Origin: Miniphocaeibacter sp012841535
GTDB lineage: Bacteria; Bacillota; Clostridia; Tissierellales; Peptoniphilaceae
NCBI RefSeq assembly: GCF_049274025.1
Contig: NZ_JBASRV010000022.1
Length of the DNA stretch: 64,000 bases
Direction: 5' to 3' (one strand)
In this document: positions 50,496 through 58,389 of the stretch, in pieces
Numbering within the stretch: the stretch's first letter is position 1
How the letters are laid out: every line of letters begins with the position of its first letter
Position numbers and translations under genes: made by a program
Notes under the pieces: generated by a model
Told to the model about the DNA's origin: nothing
Database searches by the model: none
Seen by the model: the letters and a program-made list of their open reading frames with translations, nothing else

Positions 50496-52415
50496 ATGAA
50501 AGATTATTCAGAATTAGCCAAGTTTATAATTGAAAATGTCGGCGGTAAAGACAATATTTCAAGTGTAAGTCATTGTATAACAAGACTTAGGTTTAAGCTA
50601 AAAGATGAAGGCAAAGCAAATACCGATGCTTTATCCGACAAGGAAGGCATAGTAAAGGTAATGCAAAGTGGTGGTCAATACCAAGTTGTTATTGGTAACG
50701 AAGTAGCAGATGTTTACAAAGAGGTAAGTAAAATTGGTGGATTTACAGAGGACCATAAGGTAGAAGATGATAATTCCAAAGGACCTTTTGCAAAATTAAT
50801 AGATATAATATCCGGCGTAATAGCTCCAACCTTAGGAGTTTTAGCAGCCACCGGTCTTTTAAAGGGTTTACTAACCTTAGCGGTATTTTTCAAACTTCTT
50901 TCTGATACATCCGGTACTTACTTAATACTATATTCAATTGCAGATTCAGTATTTTATTTCCTACCGGCATTTTTAGGATACCTATCCTTTAAAAAATTTG
51001 GTGGAAATCCATTAATTGGACTTACCATAGGACTTGTCTTCTGTTATCCTAATATTGTTGGAATGGATCCTTCAAAATTAGCGAAATCAACTCCTTTACT
51101 AACACTTTTTAAGGGAACGTTCTTTGAGTCAAATGTATACCATAAGTTTTTAGGCATACCGGTAATTATGATGAATTATACTTCAAGTGTTGTTCCTATT
51201 ATTGTAACTTCATATTTTGGAGCAAAGCTTGAGAATTTCTTCCAAAAAACAATACCTGCAGTACTTAAAATGTTTTTAGTTCCACTATTAACTTTAATAA
51301 TAATAGTTCCTTTAACATTTTTAGTAATTGGACCTGTAACTACTTGGTTAGCACAATTAATAGGAGCTGCTATAGGATTTGTTTATAATTTAAGTCCTAT
51401 TATTGCTGGAATATTAATTGGAGGTTTATGGCAAGTACTTGTAATATTTGGTTTACACTGGAGTATAATTCCAATTGCTTTATACAATTTAACAGCCCAA
51501 GGTTTTGACCAATTTATGTCACCTTATTTTGCTGGTACCTTTGCTCAAATAGCAGTAGTTTTAGCAATAGTATTAAAAACTAAGGATAAAAAACTTAAAC
51601 AACTTGGAGTTCCTGCCTTTGTAACAGGAATCTTCGGAATAACAGAGCCTGCTATTTACGGGATAACCCTACCTAAGAAAAAACCATTTATTATATCCTG
51701 TATAGGTGCTGCAATAGGTGGAGGAATAATTGGATTTTTCAGAGTTACTTCCTATACCTTTGGAGCAATTGGTATTTTTGGATTTACAACCTATATAAAC
51801 ACTACTACAGGAGATATGATTTCTCTTGTTCACGCTGCTATAGGGGTAGTAGTAGCAATGGTAGTTTCCTTTGTACTAACCTTTATAACCTATAAAGATG
51901 ATGAGGAAGTAAAGGCAGACGGTAAAGATGGAGTCTTAAAAAAGGACAACAATCTAGTAGAGGATATAAAATTATATTCTCCTTTAAATGGTGAAGTTAT
52001 AGCTATTGAAAATGTTGAAGACGAAGCTTTTTCCAGCAAAGCCTTAGGTAATGGAGTAGCTGTAATTCCTACAGAAGGAAAATTATACGCACCTTGTGAT
52101 GGTACAATAGCGACCCTATTCCCAACTGGACATGCTTTAGGTATTTTATCTGATGATGGTGCTGAAATTCTAATTCATATTGGAATGGATACAGTTCAAC
52201 TTGAAGGAAAATACTTTACAATAAAAACTAAAAATGAAAAATATGTAAAAAAAGGTGAATTATTAATTGAATTTGATATAGAAAAAATAAAAGAAGCCGG
52301 TTATGATATTACAACTCCTATAGTTATAACAAACTCTACAGACTATTTAGATGTTGTACAAATGAAAGACCGTTATGTTAAACATGGTGAAGAAATAATA
52401 AAAATTATTAGATAA
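50496..52415 (+). CDS. bglP: Beta-glucoside PTS transporter subunit IIBCA
   Basis: A 639-residue fused permease in B-C-A order. EIIB (1-90) has the phosphorylated cysteine in SVSHCITRLRFK (about residue 27). EIIC (about 105-465) has ten or so helices, GLHWSIIPIALYN, and GITEPAIYGITLPKKKP with the sugar-site glutamate. EIIA (about 490-639) has the histidine in EILIHIGMDTVQLEG. It imports and phosphorylates aryl- or alkyl-beta-glucosides (salicin, arbutin, cellobiose-like) and signals to LicT. AGGAGG precedes the ATG, 9 bases after licT. Confidence 0.93.
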   Translation: MKDYSELAKFIIENVGGKDNISSVSHCITRLRFKLKDEGKANTDALSDKEGIVKVMQSGGQYQVVIGNEVADVYKEVSKIGGFTEDHKVEDDNSKGPFAKLIDIISGVIAPTLGVLAATGLLKGLLTLAVFFKLLSDTSGTYLILYSIADSVFYFLPAFLGYLSFKKFGGNPLIGLTIGLVFCYPNIVGMDPSKLAKSTPLLTLFKGTFFESNVYHKFLGIPVIMMNYTSSVVPIIVTSYFGAKLENFFQKTIPAVLKMFLVPLLTLIIIVPLTFLVIGPVTTWLAQLIGAAIGFVYNLSPIIAGILIGGLWQVLVIFGLHWSIIPIALYNLTAQGFDQFMSPYFAGTFAQIAVVLAIVLKTKDKKLKQLGVPAFVTGIFGITEPAIYGITLPKKKPFIISCIGAAIGGGIIGFFRVTSYTFGAIGIFGFTTYINTTTGDMISLVHAAIGVVVAMVVSFVLTFITYKDDEEVKADGKDGVLKKDNNLVEDIKLYSPLNGEVIAIENVEDEAFSSKALGNGVAVIPTEGKLYAPCDGTIATLFPTGHALGILSDDGAEILIHIGMDTVQLEGKYFTIKTKNEKYVKKGELLIEFDIEKIKEAGYDITTPIVITNSTDYLDVVQMKDRYVKHGEEIIKIIR

Positions 52416-52427
52416 AAAGGAGGACTT

Positions 52428-53858
52428 ATGTTTAGAGATGATTTTTTATGGGGTGGAGCTACTGCTGCAAACCAATTTGAAGGCGCTTGGGATATTGGTG
52501 GAAAAGGTCCAAATATTTCCGACCATTTAACAAGAGGTAGTAAAGAAACTCCAAGAGTTATTACCCCTATTCTAAAAGAAGATGGGGATTATCCAAATCA
52601 TTACGGAATAGATTTCTATCATAGATATAAGGAAGATATTAAACTGTTTGCTGAAATGGGATTTAAGACCTTTAGACTTTCAATTGCTTGGTCTAGAATT
52701 TTTCCTAAGGGAGATGAAGAGGAACCTAGCGAAGAAGGACTAGAGTTTTACGATAGGGTATTTGATGAATTAAAAAAATACAACATTGAGCCAATAGTTA
52801 CAATATCCCATTATGAAACTCCTTTTCATATAGCTAAAGAACATAAAGGTTGGACTTCTAGAAAATTTATAGACTATTTTGTAAAATACTGTGAAGTAAT
52901 TTTTAAAAGATACAAAAATAAAGTTAAATATTGGCTAACCTTTAATGAAATAAATATGACTATGGCTGGTATAGGCTCCTACTTAAGCCTGGCAATAGTA
53001 CCTGATGAAGATACTGTTTTAGTTAAACAAAAAACAGAATTAAAGGACAGATTACAGGCTTTACACCATCAATTTATAGCAAGTGCAAAAGCCACAAAAA
53101 TAGCCCATGAAATAAATCCAGATTTTCAAATTGGTTGTATGAATATATTTGCACCACTTTATCCTTTAACTTGTAAACCTGAAGACGTAGTTTTAGCACA
53201 ATACTATAATAATATAAATAATTATTATTGCTCAGATGTTCAAGTTAGAGGCGAATATCCTTCCTTTGCAAAAAAATATTGGAAAGATAATAATATTGAA
53301 ATTAAAATGGAAGATGGAGATCTTGAAATATTAAAAGAAGGAAAGGTTGATTTCTATACTTTAAGTTATTATATGAGTTCCTGTGTTTCAAATGACCCTG
53401 ATGCTGAACAAACTACAGGAAACTTCCTTTTCGGAGTTAAAAACCCATATTTAGAAGCAAGTGAATGGGGATGGCAAATAGACCCTGACGGCTTAAAGTA
53501 TCTTCTAATAGAAGTATATAACAGATACGAAGTACCTATTATGGTTGTTGAAAATGGACTAGGTGCTATTGATAAATTAGAAGATGATAAAACCATTCAT
53601 GATGACTATAGAATAGATTATCTTAGAAAACATATAAAGGCTATGTCCGAAGCTGTTGATGAAGGTGTTGACTTAAGAGGATATACACCTTGGGGCTGTA
53701 TAGATTTAATATCTGCTTCAACTGGAGAAATGGCAAAAAGATATGGATTTATATATGTTGACAAACAAGATGATGGTAGTGGAGATTTAGAAAGATATAA
53801 AAAGGATTCTTTTTACTGGTATAAAAAAGTAATAGCTAGTAATGGAGAAGAATTATAA
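52428..53858 (+). CDS. 6-phospho-beta-glucosidase, glycoside hydrolase family 1
   Basis: A 476-residue GH1 enzyme. The start FLWGGATAANQFEGAWD (residues 6-22) is the family N-terminal signature. The acid/base Glu174 is in TFNEINM and the nucleophile Glu is in VVENGLGA (about residue 375). It cleaves the phosphorylated beta-glucoside delivered by the PTS protein encoded just upstream. The phosphate-binding lysine and tyrosine near RYGFIYVDK (about 446) fit a 6-phospho enzyme. AAGGAGG precedes the ATG. It is the last gene of the operon and is followed by a terminator. Confidence 0.93.
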   Translation: MFRDDFLWGGATAANQFEGAWDIGGKGPNISDHLTRGSKETPRVITPILKEDGDYPNHYGIDFYHRYKEDIKLFAEMGFKTFRLSIAWSRIFPKGDEEEPSEEGLEFYDRVFDELKKYNIEPIVTISHYETPFHIAKEHKGWTSRKFIDYFVKYCEVIFKRYKNKVKYWLTFNEINMTMAGIGSYLSLAIVPDEDTVLVKQKTELKDRLQALHHQFIASAKATKIAHEINPDFQIGCMNIFAPLYPLTCKPEDVVLAQYYNNINNYYCSDVQVRGEYPSFAKKYWKDNNIEIKMEDGDLEILKEGKVDFYTLSYYMSSCVSNDPDAEQTTGNFLFGVKNPYLEASEWGWQIDPDGLKYLLIEVYNRYEVPIMVVENGLGAIDKLEDDKTIHDDYRIDYLRKHIKAMSEAVDEGVDLRGYTPWGCIDLISASTGEMAKRYGFIYVDKQDDGSGDLERYKKDSFYWYKKVIASNGEEL

Positions 53859-53898
53859 ATTAACTAAATTGCCCTTCAATAATAATTAAAATAAATAA

Positions 53899-53940
53899 AA
53901 AAGGCTGTTGAATATAAAATTTATTTTTCAACAGCCTTTT
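53899..53940. terminator. Bidirectional terminator between two sugar operons
   Basis: AAAAGGCTGTTGAA (53899-53912) and TTCAACAGCCTTTT (53927-53940) form a perfect 14-bp stem. It serves the beta-glucosidase gene and the converging deglycase gene. Confidence 0.9.
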
Positions 53941-53978
53941 ACTATTCTTTTAAATCTTAGTCTATATCTTTCAGCCTT

Positions 53979-54998
53979 TTAATAATCAAATTGACGATAA
54001 TATCTTCTATAGTCTAAATTATGATGTGAATATTTTTCAAAATAAAATCCTAAACGATCCACTAGCATCGTAGAAACCATAAGTGGTGAAACCATCCATC
54101 TATATTTTTCATCAATTTCCGTTAAGGCGTATTCATCAGGATCGATTACTACAAATTTTCCAGCTCTTTCCTTGCAGAATTTCTCTACTCTTTCATCTAA
54201 TACTCTGGTTTTTCCACTTCCTTTTATAAGGAAAACAGTACTTGTTTCATCTACTAGTTCAAGAGTTCCATGGAAGAATTCACTGGATCTTACACTTTTA
54301 GTTTTAAACCATTGCATTTCCTCTAATATACACATTGAAAACAAGTAGGTTTCACCCCACATTTCATTTCCGCCTATCCAAATCATGTAATCACTATCGT
54401 AAGTATTTTTGGCTATTATATCAGCTTTTTCTTCAAAAGCCTCCTTAACTCTCTCTAAATCCTTTGGTAGGTTTTTAAGTTGATTTCCAAATTCCTCATA
54501 ATCTTCAAAATCTCCCTTAAGATTCAATATTTTAAAGAAGAACCAGTATAATACAATATACTCATATTCAACTCCATTGGCATGTTTCATAGGAATGTAG
54601 TATTTAGAATTTTTTGCTAATGGGGAATCCTCACTTTTTGTAAAACAAACAACTCTGATATTTTTACTATTACAATATTCAGCAATAGCAACTGTCTCCT
54701 TAGTATCTCCTGATTTGGATAAAGTTATAACTAAGGATTTTTCATTTAAATTCTTATTTCCTCTATATAATAATTCATTAGCTTGTTCTATAAAAATTGG
54801 CATTGTAGTAAATTGTTTTGCCATGTCTACTATAGACATCATAGGAGCCAAGCTTCCTCCCACTCCTACAAAAAATATATTTTTAAAGCCATCTTCAAAT
54901 ATTTCTTCAGCTGTCTTTTCAGCTATTTCTTTTGATTCAACTATTACCCTTGCATTCTCCCTATATTCTTCTCTGTTAAATTTTAAAAGTTCTTTCAT
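53979..54998 (-). CDS. SIS-domain Amadori-product deglycase (FrlB/GfrF-like)
   Basis: A 339-residue protein with two SIS domains, as in the sugar half of glucosamine-6-phosphate synthase, close to the 340 residues of FrlB. The phosphate loops are FVGVGGSLAPMMS (about residues 43-55) and VITLSKSGDTKETVAIAEY (about 90-108), and a late acid pair occurs in SSEFFHGTLELVDE (about 239-252). FrlB-like enzymes split fructoselysine- or glucoselysine-6-phosphate into sugar phosphate and lysine. The assignment is supported by the mannose-family PTS and FrlC-like epimerase in the same operon. Which Amadori compound is used cannot be told. GGAGG precedes the ATG. Confidence 0.78.
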   Translation of the reverse strand: MKELLKFNREEYRENARVIVESKEIAEKTAEEIFEDGFKNIFFVGVGGSLAPMMSIVDMAKQFTTMPIFIEQANELLYRGNKNLNEKSLVITLSKSGDTKETVAIAEYCNSKNIRVVCFTKSEDSPLAKNSKYYIPMKHANGVEYEYIVLYWFFFKILNLKGDFEDYEEFGNQLKNLPKDLERVKEAFEEKADIIAKNTYDSDYMIWIGGNEMWGETYLFSMCILEEMQWFKTKSVRSSEFFHGTLELVDETSTVFLIKGSGKTRVLDERVEKFCKERAGKFVVIDPDEYALTEIDEKYRWMVSPLMVSTMLVDRLGFYFEKYSHHNLDYRRYYRQFDY

Positions 54999-55007
54999 TA
55001 TTACCTC

Positions 55008-55859
55008 CTAAGCAACAAATATTCCAAAATATGCTCCAACTATCCCTACTAATACTGTACAAACTATCAATATCATTGGACTAATTCTCTTTTTAAGTAA
55101 CCAATAATATAACCAAGTTACTCCCAAGGCAACTATTCCTGGCATTATTCCATCTAATAATTCCTGTAATGTTTGAACGCTTTCTCCTGATCCTATTTCA
55201 AGTCCTAATGTTGTATAAACCATTCCTGAAGACATAGCACCAATAACTATCATAGAAAGTACTCCAGCAGCTTCCATTAATTTATTCATTAAGCCGGTTT
55301 TCTGTATTTTATCTAAATATGAAAAACCTAGCTCATATCCCTTTTGAGCTCCATAAACCCTTAAGCCAAAAGCTGGTATATTATAAATTAGCCAATATAA
55401 AATAGCCCCTAAAATATTACCATCTAAAGCAAAAGATAATCCTATTCCAACAGCAATAATTCTTATACATCCTAAAAATATGGAATCTCCTATGCCTGAC
55501 AAAGGTCCCATCAATGCAGTTTTGATTTGAGATACTGATTCTGGTTCCATCTCTTTTTTGGCTATAGCCTCTTCCATAGATATTGCTATACCTCCTACAA
55601 AAGGAGCCAATTGAACTGTAATATTGAAAAATTCTACATGCCTTATTAAAGCTTGACTATACCCTTCCTTATCATCTTTATAAATTTTCTTTAAATATGG
55701 GTCTATCATAATACAAAAAGGAAGGTGCATCTGTCTTTCATAATTCCATGAATACTCCATACCTAAGGAACCCTCATTTAAGGCCATTTTAGTCATATCT
55801 CTTTTTGTAAACAAAGCTTTTTTCCCATTATCATCTATATATTCATTAGAAGTCATCAT
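55008..55859 (-). CDS. PTS mannose/fructose/sorbose-family subunit IID
   Basis: A 283-residue EIID. It has the family opening ALFTKRDMTKMALNEGSLGM (about residues 15-34), QMHLPFCIMIDPYLKKIY (about 43-60), and ALMGPLSGIGDSIFLG (about 119-134), with C-terminal helices. It forms the membrane part with the IIC encoded upstream. ATG 55859 lies 3 bases after GGAGGTG; a second ATG at 55856 is also possible. The start lies inside the end of the IIC gene by 14 bases, so the two are coupled. Confidence 0.9.
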   Translation of the reverse strand: MMTSNEYIDDNGKKALFTKRDMTKMALNEGSLGMEYSWNYERQMHLPFCIMIDPYLKKIYKDDKEGYSQALIRHVEFFNITVQLAPFVGGIAISMEEAIAKKEMEPESVSQIKTALMGPLSGIGDSIFLGCIRIIAVGIGLSFALDGNILGAILYWLIYNIPAFGLRVYGAQKGYELGFSYLDKIQKTGLMNKLMEAAGVLSMIVIGAMSSGMVYTTLGLEIGSGESVQTLQELLDGIMPGIVALGVTWLYYWLLKKRISPMILIVCTVLVGIVGAYFGIFVA

Positions 55860-56631
55860 CTTCACCTCCATCAAAATCATCTGCGTTTTCAGTTATAACT
55901 GCTGATTCCGGTTGTTTTTTTAGAAATCCATAATTAACTAAAACATAACTTACACCTAAGATTGCCACTCCAAAAATCGGCATATTCAAATATGCTACTA
56001 AAACAAATCCTATGAAATAAAATGGAATAATTTCCTTTTTCAAAATCATTGTCATAAGCATGGCAAAACCCATTGCAGGAAGTAGTCCTGCTGCAGCTCC
56101 TAAGCCTGTAATAATAAATTCCGGAATTCCTTCAAGTACTCCCTGAACAACATCAACACCTAACCAAAATGCTAAAAAAGTTAATAGAAAGGTAGAAAGT
56201 ACAGTAATAAAACCTATTAATCTATGATCCCATAGTATAGCTTTACTATTTCCTTCTCTTGCTCCTTTATCTGCAATTCTTAATAAAATCGAATATACTA
56301 TATTTAACAAATTCTCCATTCCTACAGAAATTAATCCTATAGGCATTGCAAGGGCTATGGCTACTTCTACACCTTCACCTAATGTAATTGCAAAAGCTGT
56401 TGCCAATACCCCTCCTACTACCACATCAGGAGGTAAATAAGCTCCTATTGATATCGCTCCCATAAATAATAGTTCCAAATTCGCTCCAATTATAATTCCC
56501 GTTTTAAAATCTCCTAAAACTAATCCTACTATCGGACTTAGTGTAATGGGTCTAAATAAATAAGAAGTACCCATTTGATAATCAAATCTTCCTAGAACCG
56601 CTACTAATCCAATAAGAATTGCTTCTAACAT
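55846..56631 (-). CDS. PTS mannose/fructose/sorbose-family subunit IIC
   Basis: A 261-residue EIIC with about eight helices. Family segments are GRFDYQMGTSYLFRPI (about residues 15-30), LVLGDFKTGIIIGANLELLFMG (about 37-58, quoted by position) and AISIGAYLPPDVVVGGVLA. It ends with an acidic tail, DDFDGGEDDDF, whose codons also contain the ribosome site of the IID gene. It forms the sugar pathway of the permease. GAGGTG precedes the ATG. Confidence 0.92.
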   Translation of the reverse strand: MLEAILIGLVAVLGRFDYQMGTSYLFRPITLSPIVGLVLGDFKTGIIIGANLELLFMGAISIGAYLPPDVVVGGVLATAFAITLGEGVEVAIALAMPIGLISVGMENLLNIVYSILLRIADKGAREGNSKAILWDHRLIGFITVLSTFLLTFLAFWLGVDVVQGVLEGIPEFIITGLGAAAGLLPAMGFAMLMTMILKKEIIPFYFIGFVLVAYLNMPIFGVAILGVSYVLVNYGFLKKQPESAVITENADDFDGGEDDDF

Positions 56632-56647
56632 ATTTCACCTCTTCCTT

Positions 56648-57118
56648 TTATATTAAATTTGCTAAGTTTTTTTTGTTATCATCTGCTAACTGTCTCATTT
56701 CAACTTCATAACCATCTTCAATTAATTTTCTTATTATCCTTTTATTCTCTTCGGTTAAATAAACACTCTTTCCAATTTGTTCAGCACCTTCTACATGCTT
56801 TACCCCTCCTAAATTTATACTTTTAATTACAGGACAATTACTAGCAATTTTCTCTGCATCTTCAATAGTTTGTACTACTATTAGCAATTTATATTTATCG
56901 GTCTTGCCACTGTTAATAGAATCTATTGAATCCTGAATACCTTTAATAACTAGTTTAACTCCTGCCGGCTTTCCTAGTCTTAAAGTAGTTTTCCATATTT
57001 CATCTTTAACTACTTTGTCACTAGCAACTAATATGCAATCTGCTCCTATGGAGTTGGTCCATGAAAAAGCCACTTGCCCATGAAGTAGACGATGATCTAC
57101 TCTTAATAACTTAATCAT
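56648..57118 (-). CDS. PTS mannose/fructose/sorbose-family subunit IIB
   Basis: A 156-residue EIIB of the mannose class. The phosphorylated histidine is His13 in RVDHRLLHGQVAFSW, followed by the helix segment IGADCILVASDKV. The LVVVQT-like core (LLIVVQTIEDAEKIA) and NLGGVKHVEGAEQIGKSVYL loop are typical. It passes phosphate from the separate IIA subunit to the sugar. AGGAGG precedes the ATG. Confidence 0.92.
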   Translation of the reverse strand: MIKLLRVDHRLLHGQVAFSWTNSIGADCILVASDKVVKDEIWKTTLRLGKPAGVKLVIKGIQDSIDSINSGKTDKYKLLIVVQTIEDAEKIASNCPVIKSINLGGVKHVEGAEQIGKSVYLTEENKRIIRKLIEDGYEVEMRQLADDNKKNLANLI

Positions 57119-57127
57119 AATTACCTC

Positions 57128-57535
57128 CTAAAAATCTTCTTCCTCTTCTTTTGAAATATTATTACATAAACAAAAGCCCTTATTACCTATATCTAAAATA
57201 TAGTTCTTTAGCGATTCCCAAGGCACTTCCTTATTACTAAAAGTTTCAAGTAATATGGGCAAAGAACTTCCTGTAAATATATAGATATTTGAACGATCAA
57301 TATATTTCATAAATATATTGTTTACACTTCCTCCTAAAATATCTGTAAAGCATATTAATTCCGTACCTTCAGTTACACTATTAAATATTTTATCTATATC
57401 TTCTTCTACATTCTGTTTTGGATCAATGTAGCAATCTAAAACTAAAACATCATCCTGTTTTCCAATAATCAATTCTATAGCACTCATTAAACCACTCGAA
57501 AATCTACCATGACCTGCAATGATGAATTTCCTCAT
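57128..57535 (-). CDS. PTS mannose/fructose/sorbose-family subunit IIA
   Basis: A 135-residue EIIA of the mannose class. The active histidine is His9 in AGHGRFSSGLMSAIELIIG, and ICFTDILGGSVNNIFMKY (about residues 64-81) is the second conserved segment. It receives phosphate from HPr and may also phosphorylate the LevR-like regulator that heads the operon. The start overlaps the stop of the epimerase gene by 4 bases. Confidence 0.9.
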   Translation of the reverse strand: MRKFIIAGHGRFSSGLMSAIELIIGKQDDVLVLDCYIDPKQNVEEDIDKIFNSVTEGTELICFTDILGGSVNNIFMKYIDRSNIYIFTGSSLPILLETFSNKEVPWESLKNYILDIGNKGFCLCNNISKEEEEDF

Positions 57536-58389
57536 ATTTCCTTCCTCTCTAAGCTATTTATTTTTTCTATATTTTCTATAAATTTACTATGTGATTGCTC
57601 ATCTGCAAGAAATGGTTTTTTATGATATCTACTATTTGCAATCTCCATACTTAAATATCCTTCATATTTATACTTTTCAAATATCTTTAAATCCTCTAAC
57701 ATATTTCTATTTCCATCTCCCCAAGCTAAATGAGTATCTTCTCCAACATCTACAAAATGGCAATGCTTTATTCTTTTGCCAAAAGTATTAAAATATTCAT
57801 CTATTGATTCTCCTGCAACAGATGCAGCTCCTAAATCTATACAAATATTCAAACATTTTGAATTTACTTCATTTAAATATCTATGTAAATCTTCTATATT
57901 TTTGACTAAATTGGATTCCGTTGGTTGTAGTGCCTCCATACATAGTAGAACCTTCCTTTCTTCCGCATATGAGCATATTCTTTTCATCATCTCTAGACTA
58001 TAATTCCAACTTTTTTCTCTAGGGACATTTAAAAACCCCCATCCTGAAGTTACTACTGCCTTTTCAGCTCCTGTAACACTTGCAATATCCACTACATTCC
58101 TAAAATAGTTTTCTGTTCTCTTACGTTGATTTTCATCTATAGTTGCTATATTGTTGGGTTTTGGATTGGTTTGTTCCGGACAAATACAAGCTATTTTTAC
58201 ATTATATTTTTTTGAATACTCAATTATTTTTTCCGGACTATCATAATTCAAATAATCTACATAAAAATGTTGTGGAGCAGTCCATATTTCTATATTCTTT
58301 ATTCCAAGATTATTGGCAGTTTTAAAAACTTCTTCTATTGGATAAAACTGATAATGATGATTCATTATACAAAGCTGTTCCTCCTTCAT
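57532..58389 (-). CDS. Sugar isomerase/epimerase, FrlC-like (fructoselysine 3-epimerase type)
   Basis: A 285-residue TIM-barrel protein of the xylose-isomerase-like family. The patterns ACICPEQTNPKP (about residues 66-77), CMEALQPTESN (about 152-162), ICIDLGAASVAGES and HCHFVDVGEDTHLAWGDG (about 211-228) hold the metal-binding Glu, Asp, His and Glu. The PE-Tx-N-P and E-x-L-x-P-x-ESN patterns resemble FrlC, which interconverts fructoselysine and psicoselysine. Its place between the PTS genes and the LevR-like regulator, with an FrlB-like gene downstream, supports this. Four-base overlaps join it to both neighbours. Confidence 0.75.
   Translation of the reverse strand: MKEEQLCIMNHHYQFYPIEEVFKTANNLGIKNIEIWTAPQHFYVDYLNYDSPEKIIEYSKKYNVKIACICPEQTNPKPNNIATIDENQRKRTENYFRNVVDIASVTGAEKAVVTSGWGFLNVPREKSWNYSLEMMKRICSYAEERKVLLCMEALQPTESNLVKNIEDLHRYLNEVNSKCLNICIDLGAASVAGESIDEYFNTFGKRIKHCHFVDVGEDTHLAWGDGNRNMLEDLKIFEKYKYEGYLSMEIANSRYHKKPFLADEQSHSKFIENIEKINSLERKEI

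Noticed and set aside
57591..58325. Three plus-strand frames opposite the FrlC-like gene
   Set aside because: They are antisense to a gene with conserved metal-site motifs and coupled overlaps on both sides.
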